DNA from: Eutreptiella sp. 'Long Island Sound 2002'
Lineage: Eukaryota > Euglenozoa > Euglenophyceae > Eutreptiales > Eutreptiaceae
DNA length: 64,000 bases
Assembly: GCA_964036045.1 (NCBI GenBank)
Contig: OZ038390.1
Span: forward strand, 1,796,045 to 1,860,044
Reading direction: 5' to 3'
Shown here: piece after piece, positions 53,721 to 64,000 of the stretch
How the letters are laid out: each line of letters opens with the position of its first letter
Position numbering within the stretch: the stretch's first letter is position 1
Notes under the pieces: generated by a model
The model's input: the letters and a program-made list of their open reading frames with translations, nothing else
What the model was told of the DNA's origin: nothing
The model's database searches: none
Position numbers and translations under genes: made by a program

Positions 53721-55385
53721 GCCATTGCACTGATTCCTATGTACAACAGTGGCATAGACCGGTTGCGACGGCTCGAGCCCAACATGGATCAATCCTGCTG
53801 ACAAACACGAAAAGTAACACCCTGCAGGTCTGCTGGTTTCTGCTCCCGTCTGGTGGATCCCCGTTACCCACAGGGACCCCTATAAACATCGAGACTGGGC
53901 TGGAAACCAGAAACCAGACCTGCATATAACTTAATGCTCGTCTTGGCAGGGTAGTGCCACTCCCCATAGGTCATCCGGTTGCACCTGAGTGCAACCGCAG
54001 GCACGTCCCCCGCATGGCGGATCCCAAGGGCTTCAGATCAGGTCGTAGCACTCGGGAGCGATGAATCCCCATAATTGTTGGAGGCGATTGAGCGAGCGTG
54101 GTGGCGCGGGCTGTGGAGCCTCCACAGGGCTGGGGCTGATCGCCAGCATGTCCTGCATGGTCTTGGGGACCTCCTCAGGGCAGGGGCAGGTTGCCTCCTC
54201 GGCCTGCTCAGCGCCTGAGGGGGCGCATTGGACATCCTTCTCGGCCTCCTTGACCCCTGAGCGGACATCCCTGAAGTTCAAGGGGTCATTCACGGGGCTC
54301 TGCGGTTCGGCCGCGGTGGTCAACTCCATGAGCTCCTCTGGGGGGGCTGAAGGGAGATGATTTGGCCCCATCTCAACCCCGGCGGCGCACGGGGGGTCAT
54401 TCAGGACCTCGGGGGCGTCGCTCGGGACTGTGGAGTCATCGGGGGCCGGCGACGGGGCCCTTGGGGCTGGTTCAGGCCCTTCACGTTGTCGTCGGCTCTT
54501 CACTTGTCGGCCTGCTCGACATCCTCTTCGGCGACGTTGTTGGTGTCCGCGGTTCCCATGATCTCTTTGATGAACTCGAAGGCGCCGGCCATTGTTGAGT
54601 TGGCGGCGACCATTGGGGCTGCCCTTCAACTGATGGGCGCCTCCAGGGCTGCGCGGGGGCGGCCACTGAGATAGGGGCCTCCCCTTGGGGGGATTGAGGC
54701 GCCTGGCTCAGGGGGTGGTCCTGAGCTGGGGCTGCCGGGTTCGGTGGACTCGAGGAGGTCGGTAGGGGGGCGCTGACGGCCTCCTCCATCACTGAGATCC
54801 TCTTCTCCATGGACTCCAAGCGCTCCTCGATGGCCAGGGCTGGCCTGCATACCCGCAGGGCAGGACCCAAGTCAATGACGAAGTCCTCCAAGATAGGGAG
54901 GCGCGCCATGCCGCATTGGATGGTGAGGGGCTCTCTCCCGGACTCTTCCAACTCCATGAGGGCCTTGGTGAGGGCATCCATGGTCTCTTTGAAGTCCATC
55001 TCCGAGGGATTGACACTTTCCGAGGATAAGGGGCTTGATTTGCGCCTTACCGATGGCGCTCGGGATGTGGGGCTGGTCGATGCTTCGATTTGCTGTTCCG
55101 GGGCTACCATCCCCGGGTCGACCTTCTCCAAGCCCATGCGGCCTCCTCTCTTGCACGCGTAGCACAAGCAGAAGACCACTCACATCCACATTGAGTCCCT
55201 CAACTCAGTGAGCATCCATCGGGATTGCGAAATCGAAACAATCCCTTTGAGGTCTAAACAACAAAGGAAAGAAAGCATGTACAAAAGGTCATAGGAACAT
55301 GTAAATCCTCCAAACCATGTCCCGGTTAGGGTAAGGTACAAAGGAAGTGGCATCAAGGCAGGAGAGGGGGGGACAAAGGGACAGG
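53720..55385 (-). mobile_element. Nested insertion in the LINE RNase H (1.66 kb)
   Basis: Defined by comparison with copy 2. RNase H stops after VVRGW and resumes at AGFGAWYG. Both edges carry ggga. Inside are the degenerate minus-strand gene at 54033-55179, an imperfect hairpin (caggtctgctggtttctg...ccagaaaccagacctg, 53824-53925) and an 8-bp stem (ggttgcac/gtgcaacc). Confidence 0.6.
54033..55179 (-). pseudogene. Degenerate Pro/Glu-rich protein in the nested insertion
   Basis: Starts MGLEKVDPGMVAPEQQ and contains DALTKALMELEESGREP and EERLESMEKRISVMEE (coiled coil), then a Pro-rich region. It continues in two other frames (GAFEFIKEIMGTADTNN; PRSLNRLQQLWGFIAPE) to a stop at 54033. It is possibly a Gag-like ORF. 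No family is recognised. Confidence 0.35.
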
Positions 55386-55389
55386 CAGG

Positions 55390-56100
55390 GTTTGGGGCCT
55401 GGTACGGACCAAATGCCCTGCGTAATGCCTCCGATTTCGTCCCCCTGGGGGAGAAGCAAAGTGTGAGCAGGGCAGAACTCAGGGGAGTTCTGCACGCGGT
55501 CCGCGATCGACAGTGGGAGGAGCGCATGGTAGTGGTACTGGATTCAGAGTATGTTTTCAAAGGGATCACGCAGTGGTCCAGCTAATGGCAGCGCCACCAG
55601 TGGAGGGTCTCAGGAAGGGAAGTGGAGCACAAGGAACTATGGATAGCTATCCTGGCAGAGCGGGAGCTCGCAGGGGAACGATTCCAGGTACGGTGGGTGC
55701 CGTCCCACCTGGGGGTGGCGGGGAATGAAGGGGCCGATCAGCTGGCAGAACAAGGGAGGCTGCTGCATCCCTACAATGAAGAGTCCCCCCCCGAAACGAC
55801 GTCGCCTGGAGCAGCAGTGCGAGGAGTTGGGGTTCGAGGAGATGTCTTCAGGGGAGGGGGAAGCCAGTGACAGCGGCCATTCGTTTACCACGGGGAGCCT
55901 GTTTGGGGAGGGGGATTCGTCAGGGACGTCTACGAGTTCGGACTCACAGGGATGGGTGGACAGCGACGATGTCAGTGATAATACCAGGAAGAGGGGCAAG
56001 GGCCGAGCCATCTGTGCTGGCGCCTGGCGGCGCCTTTCTGGACCTCTGAGCACACTGTGTTGGCGCCTGACGGCGCCGTCTCCGACATTTGCCAGCGGCT
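55390..56100 (+). pseudogene. LINE family 1 RNase H (3' part) and acidic tail, copy 1
   Basis: QSVSRAELRGVLHAV, VVVLDSEYVFKGITQW and VRWVPSHLGVAGNEGADQLA complete the RNase H. An acidic Ser/Gly-rich tail follows (EEMSSGEGEASDSGHSF). One in-frame stop occurs in the middle (at 55582). Confidence 0.8.
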
Positions 56101-56322
56101 TCGCCGCACGATACATGTTGAGGGCATACGTCTGTCGGTGGGGACGTAATGCTGGACTTCCCACCGCTCTGCAGATAAGCTACGCCCTTGTCCAAGCTAC
56201 AGCGGGCGTGGGGGCTATTATGATGTCCAACACTCTCATTGAGTGATGCAACGCCCCCACTCTGCTTTTTGTCTGCGCTGCAATATGCACATCCTCCTGC
56301 GCTGACCTGCGGGAGAGACAGC

Positions 56323-58456
56323 ATGTCCACGTCGTTTGGGTCCAAGGGCCGCCGCAGTGCCAGGGACCAGATGGCTTCTCATTGCACCACCGGAGAGCTG
56401 GTGTTGCCCACAGCTGAATCACATCAGCTGATCGCCATGACGCCTCTCATGGCGCCCGACTTCGTCATCCAGAATGAGTACTGGGTGCACGGGGGTGTTC
56501 AGGATGTTGACAAATATTTTGGTTCAGTTTTCTGTGCTGGATGAGTTGGATTCGGTGGATCAGGCCCGTGCCATTTTCCATGGGGCTCCCCCCAATCTGC
56601 TGCTTGTTTCTGAAATGGATGGGGAGAACTTCCCTGTCTTCATAGAGTATGTTAACAAGCTGATGAAACTGCTCACGACTCTGGGCAGGTTGGATATCGT
56701 GCTCTTTAGTAAGTCCACTGAGATAGACAGCGCCCAATTCCTCATGAGTGCAATGAAATTGAAAGATAAGCTTCCCTTTCTGCTTGTTCGTGTTGGGCAG
56801 TGTGACAGGCTGGTGGGATCAGTCTCCAGATCACAGTCTTACGATGTCTGCGTGGCAACATCCACCCACCACTCTCGTTCGGAGGCGGCTTCTGTGTATT
56901 ACAAGATGGTGAACTTAGGGGGAGCCTTAAGCGCAGTGCGCGCGCAGTGCAACTATTTGGGCGTCTGGCCGTACTAGAGACCCATACTTTGAGATACCAC
57001 GGGCGCCTAGGGGCATCATGGTGACCCCTAGCGTACATTTTGACTTCTTATTTTGTCCCCCTTTGTTGGGGACCCCCGAGAATGCAAGGGTGGTACACCT
57101 AAATGAAGTTCAGGTGGAGTTGTTCGCGAGTAAGGAGCAGCATATGATGCAGCTCTACTGTTCGCGATACCTCAATAACGCCTATCGCTTCTACTGGAGA
57201 TCGATGCTAACTCCCCATTCTCCCAACTTGCTAAGGTGTTGACCAAGATCGCCCTTAAAGGAGCGAGAGTGGTACTGTGTACCCCGGTTTGCAACTTTCT
57301 TGAGCTGGGGCAGTTTGGGTCACCAAATTCTAAGGGCGTTTCCAAGGGCTATGTTTGGGGGCTCTTCGGCGGGAACATAGTCTAAAAGTAGCGCGCAGTG
57401 CGCGTGCAATGCGCGCGCAGTGCAAAGATTCCCCCTTACGGTTGCCTAGAGAACTGGCAGATGGGCTGCTTTTCCCCGACCCGGACATCGACTACCCGAT
57501 GCTCATCATCTAGTACGGCTTTTCATGGGAGGATGAGCTGATGAAGTTCTTGGATTTGGACAAGTCGGAGGCCACCATGTGCCCGGGAGTGGAGACGTCT
57601 GCCAGCCGGTACTTGTATTTGGAGACCGACTTGGGTACTGCTCGCCGTTTGGTGGAGGAATTTGGCAGGTACCCATGCTTTGCGCTCTTGCCACTGAAGT
57701 GGTACACTGGGGAGCAGGTCAACTAATGAGAGTACCGAGTTGAGGTAACTATGGCCAAGGATTTCCAAACGAAGCACTTGAAATATTTTTTCTCATATGT
57801 GATGGCGGCATTCTGGGAGCTGGGGGACCTGCTGGGAGGGAAACATTTCAGTGCGCAAATCATGCACGCTAAGAGGATTCGACTGGGCCTCTGCAAGCGG
57901 GCATATGGGTACGCCCAAGAGCGAATGGGGACCTGGCTTCAGGATCTGGGAGTGGAGTTCCGCGATGAGCAGACTGGCAAGCAGCTGTTGGGAACCTCTG
58001 CGGCATCCATGACGCAAGCCAGCACGACTCCAGAGGCGTGGGGGCCATGCGAATCCGTATTCCCAACCAACGTGCCGCCGTATTGGAAAGACGTGGTACT
58101 CCGACACGTGCTGACGACCCAAGGCACGGGGCAGGAGGACTTCGTCTTGGATCGCCGTCGCTTCCATGTCGGAGATATCCGCTCCAAGACTTGGATGGTA
58201 ACTGGACCAAAGGTATCCTCTCCGTTGGGTAAAGTCTTGCAGGCGGCACAGGCAGGCCTTACTCATCGTGCCCGTTTCCAGACAGGAGTACATGTCTCGA
58301 AAGGCTGCCATTCACTCGAAGGGTGGCAAGGGAGGCAAAGGTGGTGGCAGGGGGGCGGGCAAAGGTGCAAGTGGCCCGGCTGCAGTGGAGCCCATGGGCA
58401 TCAACGACGGTGATGTGGGTGCCCCGAAGGTATTCAAGAGGAAGAGGGCTGACTAA
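56323..58456 (+). pseudogene. LINE family 1 ORF1 (degenerate)
   Basis: Pieces in several frames: MSTSFGSKGRRSARDQM, RAIFHGAPPNLLLVSEMDGE, FDFLFCPPLLGTPENARVVH, KYFFSYVMAAFWELGDLLGG and a Gly/Lys-rich basic end (SKGGKGGKGGGRGAGKG) finishing VFKRKRAD. It is probably an RNA-binding Gag-like protein. No zinc knuckle or RRM is seen. Confidence 0.5.
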
Positions 58457-58492
58457 CGTGTCACCATGACAGCGCTCAGCCAGTAGCCGTCG

Positions 58493-61400
58493 ATGAGCAC
58501 GGCGTTAAATGTCAATGGATGGCTCCGTCGACGGCGGGAGTCTCGTCGAGCGGAACTGCGCAGGGTCTCGGTCATGAATATGGTGAAAAAGCACTAGCTG
58601 GACGTGCTGGGGCTACAGGAGACCCATCTCCACGAAAAGGAGGTGGTCCAGTCACAGCAATGGTGGCTCCAGAAACATGGATTTTAGGGTGTTTCAATTT
58701 GCAACAATCGGCGGCAAACAAGGGCTCCACCGGCCTCATTTGGCGAGATGCCAAATGGGAGCATGTGTCATCGCAGGATGTGGGGTCCCGTTTTCTGATC
58801 TCCCACCTGAAGGCGCGAGCAGGGGGTGAGGTGCGGGTCTTGACAGGCCATTTCTCGCGTGAGCCCACGGCACGCCGGCAACAATGGGGCCAAATTGAGT
58901 CAAAGTTGTCGTCCCTTCCATCAATGCCGCTGGTCATGTTGGCGGACCACAACAGGGTTATGGTCCCTGGGTCCGACTCATCTAAGGTCTCCAAGGAGGT
59001 TCCGGCCACGGGGAAAGCGTGGCAAGTGGAGGGGACAGTGCCGTCAGCACTGGCAGTGGAAGATGCCTGGGCTCATTTGCATGGGGAGCGGCGTGCGGAC
59101 GAGCTGCAGGGCTTCACCCGCATGGGTGCAGATGATTTGAGGCGGCGCATAGACGGCGTGCATGTACCGCAGTTAGTACTGCACACTGTCAAGTCAGTGT
59201 ACACGGTGACCACTCCCTCGGACCACAAAGCAGTGTTTTTGCAAGTGGGGCAGCCAGAGTGTGCGACGGATCCACCACGGTTTCGCTTTCCTGTGGAACT
59301 GTTGGATTCTGATGAGGAGAGGGCTGCCTTGTTGGCGGCGCTTCAATCCATGGATGGGTCCTCGTGCGGGGTCTTACAATGGTGGGAAGAAGTGCGGGTT
59401 TTGCGGCGCACCACGACGGGCAGATGGAGGCGTGATAACCCGTCGGCGGGTTACACAGAGCTGCAAGCGCTGATTCGCGAGAGTTCTCCGTTGCGTCTGG
59501 GACATGGGGCATGGGAGTTTTTGCAGGATTTGGGGTATGAAGAACCGACGGTGGTGCGATTGCAGGCACAGCAGGAGAATGAAACGTTTCAGGAAAAAAT
59601 GATGGAGCGTTTGCGGTCCCAAATGCAGCCGCGGGAGGTTCGCTCCCGGCAGATGGCGGAGCGGAAAAAGCGCATTGATGACCTGGTCCGTCAGCTGCGC
59701 AAACGCCGGTATCTGACACGTGTCAAGGACGCCCGGGGGGTTCCTCAGGAATCCACGAAGGCGGTGGCGCAGGCCCTCCGGAGCTACTGGGAAGGGGTGA
59801 TGGAAGGGGGGGGAGCAACGCCAGAGGAGTGCCAACGATACTTAGAGTCTTTGCAGCTACCCCAGAAAGTACTCCAGGCAATCCCCTTGCTTTTTCGGGA
59901 GCTGAATGAGGATTTGGTCAGGGTGGCGCTCGAGCGCATGAAGAGAGGCTCGGCGCCGGGGAAGGACGGTATACCCGCGGAGGTTTACCAGTCTTTTCCA
60001 GATGTCTTTGTCCCTAAGCTGCTGCAGGCCATGCAAGAGTCTTTGCGGGAGGGGGGGGGTAACGGAAGAATGGGGCACGTCGCTGATGAAGTGTCTCCCG
60101 AAATTTGCAGGAGCGGAGTGGCCAAAAGACTTGCGCCCTTTGGTGCTGCAAAATGCGTGTTTGAAGTGGGTAACGACAGTCATTATGCCACAGCTGGGTG
60201 ATGTGTTACAACAGCTAATCCCACAGGAGCAGAAGGGGTTTTTATCCGGCAGAAATATGGTGGACCACATTATTTTTGCCAGGTCGGAGTGGGAGCGCCT
60301 ACCAGAACAAATCATGGTGGCAATAGACTTTCAGAAGGCGTATGATTCGGTTTCTTTTGCGCTCATGCGCACCACGTTGCAGTTTTTGGGGCTACGGGGG
60401 GAGTATGTGAGCCTACTCTTGTCTGTCATGATGGCGCCTGTATTGTTTTGTGTGGGGCGCTCCTATGACCCGCACACGTTCCTTTCGCCCAAGTCGGGCA
60501 TCCGGCAGGGGGATCCACTGTCCCCTTTGCTGTTTGATGTTATTACTGTTTTGCTGATTTTTGACATTAAGTCTCTGAAAGTGGAAATATCCATTCTGTT
60601 GTACGCCGACGATGTTCTTTTTTGTGTCCCGGGATGTGGGGATTCAAATAAGAACGACCTACAGTCCGCCATGTACCACCTAGGTATTTTTGGCTACTTT
60701 TCGGGGTTGCGGGTAAACCTCTCCAAGACATATGCGGTTGTGAAGCGGCAAGGGGGCGGAGGCCCCTATGCCCAAGGTGGTGGCGGGCTGTACGGTCAAA
60801 CCATTTGTGAAATATTTGGGGATTTTGCTGGGGAACGTTTCGGTGGAGCAGGCCTATGCATTGTCCATTTCCAAAATGATGCAAAGGGCAAGGCAGATGG
60901 CGGCCCTGCCGTTGTGGTTGGAGGAAAAAGCGTATCTGTTTTCTTCATGGATTGTGCCGGTGTGCTACTTGCCGGCTCGGGCCTACCGGCCCACTGACCA
61001 TGTGCTCTCCCAACTCAACGTAGTTCATAAAATTGCGTTGGGGTTGAACAATTGGCACTTGACCATGCCTATTTTGCAGTTACCAGCCAAGGAGGGGGGG
61101 TTGGCACAGGCCAATTTGGCAGCGTATGCCGAGTGGGTGCATAGCCAAAGCTTTGTGCGCTTTGTACAGCGCCCAGCCCAATTCGCGGAGAGGCATGTGG
61201 CGCCTTTTCGACGATGGGCTTTTTCCGTGGGGCTGCTGATCGAGGAAGAATTTTTGCCCTTTTTACAGGTGGCACTGGTCCCGCTGCCACGGCCATCTTT
61301 CTTACAGGGGTCGCTTAAGTCCTATTCAGTGGTGCGGAGGGAGGGGGGGGGCGTCCCGCCACCCCCGATTCAGCGTTTACAGCACATGCCGGTTTGGCAT

Positions 61401-63073
61401 AACGCCCTTCTACGGAATTTTTGTTCGTTCTCCTACTGGTCTCCCCCGCTGATACGGAGGGGCGTAATGCGGTGGGGGAATTGGTGGACAATGGAGCGAT
61501 CCCACTGCTGCCGTGGGACATGCTGGCTCCCACTTGGCGTCCGGTGTATTTAGAGAGGGTGGGTCAGATAGTGTCCTCGTATAAGGCAGACCTTGAATAC
61601 AAGGGGCCAGAGTTAGGGTCATGGGCTGCATCATGGTCGTCGCGGCGCATGCTGTTGTTCATGCAGCATCGTCGGCGTCACCCAGCGCGACAGACGCTGG
61701 AGGTATGGCGGGCTTTTTAGAGGCTGTTCTTGCCGAAGTGGGACAAGGATTTCATTAGGCGGTGCTTGTGGAAAAAGTTACCGGTGGGGACGCGTATGGA
61801 GCGTCTGGGGGGCAAGCTTTGTCCCCTGGACTCCAAAGTGGAGACACATGAGCATGTCTTCAGGCACTGTTTCTTTAGTTCCTTCTTATTTGACACGGTT
61901 CGCCGTGCATTTGGCTTGGTCCCGACCCCATCAGGGGCAGTGGAGCCCAGCAGGCTGTTGCATGAACACCCCCTATTGTCTCTGACCACGACGCAGGGGC
62001 TAATCCTTTGGGCGGGGGTGAAGGTGCAGTGGAATTTGCGCTGTCGGGCTAAGTATCAGAAAAAGGCCCCGGTCTTGGATGAGTTCATAGCGGGCTGGGC
62101 AACAGTGTTGAGGAGGTGGCGGTCAGAGAGAGACATGTCATGTGCCAGGTCCGACCTACATAGGTTCGTGGGAATATTGGATGGTTGGTTTGACAACCCC
62201 CACATGCCACAAAATTTTAAATCCAAGCTGATGCCGCCCACTAACGCCCAGCCTCCAAAACGGCAGGATAAGCTGGCGCTGAAAGAGGCCAAATGGGGCG
62301 GGTACAGGGATGCAGCAGTAAAGAGATTGGCGTCCTTGGAAGAGGACGGCTGGACAGTAGCGTATACGGATGGTTCCTCCAAGATGGTGAGGGGGTGGAG
62401 ACAAGGGGGGTATGGGGTGTGGTTTGGTGTGGTTTGCGCCAATACCGGAATCAGAGCGGCAGAGCGTGAGCAGGGGAGAGCTACGGGGGGTCCTGCACGC
62501 GATCCTGCAGCGTCGGCAAGGCGAGCGACCGGTTGTAGTACTGGACTCAGAGTATGTGTATAAAGGCATCATGGAGTGGTCGCCGAAATGGCGCCGGCAT
62601 GGATGGCGCGCGGCGAGTGGGGAGGTGGGCCATAGAGACCTGTGGGAGCAAATTCTATGGGAACGGGAGAGGGCTGGGGATGAACTGCAAGTGCACTGGG
62701 TACCGTCTCATTTGGGAGTGCACGGAAATCACCAAACGGATGCGCTGGCGGAGGAGGGGCGCCAGATGCACCCACACAACCAACAGGAGTTGCCTAAGAG
62801 GCCGCGAGTGGAGCCAATGTGGGCAGACGTGGGTTGGAGGAGATGCCCAGTGAAGTGTCATCGGGAGCTTCAAGTGCCGAACTCAGTGAGTTGAAGGGGG
62901 GGTCGGGATCCGAGATGGAAACCACATTGTGTAGTTCGGAAGAGTCAGGGTCTACGTTAGGAGGGTCCGTGTTTGACACAGGCTCATGCCAGTCAGGGGG
63001 GTCGGGGTGCAGTCTCGAAGTGAGTGACAATCCATATCGGAAGAGACGCCGAGGACTTGGGAGGGAGGCCTGA
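58493..63073 (+). pseudogene. LINE family 1 ORF2: APE endonuclease, RT, RNase H
   Basis: The endonuclease opens with TALNVNGWL and LDVLGLQETHL (N and E motifs), then LADHNRV, RRIDGVHV and TPSDHKAV (catalytic D/H). RT: MVAIDFQKAYDSVSF, SGIRQGDPLSPLLFDVI, LLYADDVLFCV. Zinc region: KLCPLDSKVETHEHVFRHC. RNase H: VAYTDGSSK, SRGELRGVLHA, VVLDSEYVYKG, VHWVPSHLGVHGNHQTDALA. An acidic Ser-rich tail ends KRRRGLGREA. Frame changes occur near 58686, at the G-run 60051-60059, near 60750, near 61450 and near 62430. The APE-RT-RNase H order fits L1-like LINEs with an added RNase H, described in plants and algae. Confidence 0.85.
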
Positions 63074-63404
63074 CATCCGTGGATGGCACTAACCTACCCA
63101 GACACTCAGAGCCCGAATGGACAAGCTGTGGTGGCGGCTTCACCGCCGTGCTTGTGACGATGCACTGAATGAGAGGGCATAGGTCTGTCGGTGGGGACCT
63201 ATCGCTGAACTTTCCACTGTTTATGGCCGAGCTACAGCGGGCGTAGGGACCGTATTAATTTGGTACCTAATTTGATGCGGTACAAATGTAGTGCAGCCAC
63301 ACAAGACATGGATTTGGTGACAAATTTGCCAGGTACATAGGGTCATGGACACATTTGTTTTGAGTGTCTGCCCACTTGAACCCACATAGCTCTGATTTTG
63401 GGGA

Positions 63405-63782
63405 TATCCCCAGGGGCAGAAAACGCAGCAGACCTGAAGACCAGAGGGCACAATAGACAATCAAACGCCCACGTACATGAGTTACATGAAGGACATACTC
63501 CCACCAGAGACCCCAGGCAAGCTACTCTCTTTTTCTCATGGCAGACTTTTTCACATTTACTGTTTTCTTTTTTCGTTGCCCCTGTGGCGTGGCAGTTTCT
63601 GATACTGCATGAGCGGATGACAGGTTACAGGTGAGTTTCAAATATATGTCCCGCCACCACCTTTGGTATGCGGCCCAGGTATCGCACGGGACAACATATG
63701 TTGTACTTACACTGTCATTACTGATCCGGCCCGTCTGGCCGAGCACTTACAAAGAACTTGTGAGTCTGAGCAAAAAAAAAAA
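63405..63782 (+). mobile_element. 5'-truncated retroelement family 2 insertion with poly(A) and target-site duplication
   Basis: Homologous to 48862-49251, ending in A12. It is flanked by a perfect 19-bp direct repeat, atagctctgattttgggga, at 63386-63404 and 63783-63801. This is the footprint of target-primed reverse transcription. Confidence 0.93.
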
Positions 63783-63801
63783 ATAGCTCTGATTTTGGGG
63801 A

Positions 63802-64000
63802 GATTTGTAGGTCCACCACTGTCCAGTCGTTCGTCACTGCAGAGCCGAAAGGCGCCTATGGTACCAAGCTCTGACGAGGGTTTTCTTGTGCTGACGTGTG
63901 CTTGCCTCTGTGACCAGCACACCACACACGGGGTACACCATTGTAGCTTAGGGCTGGGCGCAGTGATATGTGGAAAGTCAAGCACGGGAGGGTAGCGCAG
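63802..64000. other. Right edge of window, nothing recognised
   Basis: No coding similarity or repeat seen. Confidence 0.4.

Larger units (their letters stand above)
51270..56247 (+). mobile_element. LINE family 1, copy 1 (5'-truncated, with nested insertion)
   Basis: Starts inside the RT domain (PGMDGIPAEVYQ) immediately after another copy's 3' end. It carries RT, the Cys/His region and a split RNase H, then the acidic tail and 3' UTR. A ~1.66-kb unrelated insertion interrupts RNase H. Confidence 0.85.
56250..63270 (+). mobile_element. LINE family 1, copy 2 (nearly full length)
   Basis: Begins directly after copy 1's 3' end. ORF1 (56323-58456), ORF2 with APE endonuclease, RT, zinc region, RNase H and acidic tail (58493-63073), then a 3' UTR with gctacagcgggcgtaggg. 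Several frame changes mean it is inactive, unless they are sequence errors. Confidence 0.85.

Overview
This is a eukaryotic nuclear window. Two conserved housekeeping genes are split by GT-AG introns: eIF3e (subunit e of translation initiation factor 3, exons on the minus strand from 9182 down to 209, 3' end beyond the left edge) and TFIP11/Ntr1 (a G-patch splicing factor, two exons, minus strand, 24541 to 19590). The introns are long and repeat-rich. The density of retroelements, G/C homopolymers and (CA)n tracts, together with an N-terminal-endonuclease Penelope-like element, a tyrosine-recombinase retroelement and a TET/JBP-like dioxygenase on a DNA transposon, suggests a unicellular alga or other protist. 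No organism can be named from the sequence alone.

Layout. 1-9.2 kb: eIF3e. 9.2-11.3 kb: gene-poor DNA with short tandem repeats. 11.57-17.92 kb: a nearly intact Penelope-like retroelement (PLE) bounded by ~335-bp near-identical direct repeats and embedded in (CA)n microsatellites. It has a Gag-like five-zinc-knuckle ORF1 and an ORF2 with GIY-YIG endonuclease, CxC motif and reverse transcriptase. 18.1-19.6 kb: no clear gene. 19.6-24.5 kb: TFIP11. 24.5-25.8 kb: unclear ORFs, then the first half of a zinc-knuckle ORF.

25.84-38.39 kb is the most unusual part. A perfect 36-bp terminal inverted repeat bounds 12.5 kb of DNA that splits the zinc-knuckle ORF. Inside lie a 2OG-Fe(II)-oxygenase-like gene, a multi-exon chimeric gene on the minus strand, a Cys-rich/coiled-coil gene running into a TET/JBP-like dioxygenase, and a DDE-transposase-like gene. 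Arrays of a ttatcgcg motif sit near both ends and inside an intron. A second class of short introns (about 110-145 bp) is built from a GCGCGCGCT-like nonamer repeated every ~20 nt. 38.4-40.2 kb: a second, less rearranged copy of the transposase-like gene whose 5' half is fused into the chimeric gene. 40.6-42.6 kb: complex tandem repeats.

43.1-64 kb is a retroelement graveyard: a DIRS-like element in the order gag, tyrosine recombinase, RT; fragments of another LINE family including a RING-finger ORF; a 482-codon secreted repeat protein built on a 54-bp minisatellite; then a head-to-tail run of an APE-RT-RNase H LINE (a 3' fragment, a 5'-truncated copy with a nested insertion, and a nearly full-length copy). 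A 5'-truncated, poly(A)-tailed LINE insertion with a perfect 19-bp target-site duplication follows.

Many element ORFs change frame exactly at G or C homopolymers, so some apparent breaks may be consensus errors rather than pseudogenisation. All names rest on motifs read by eye. No database search was possible.
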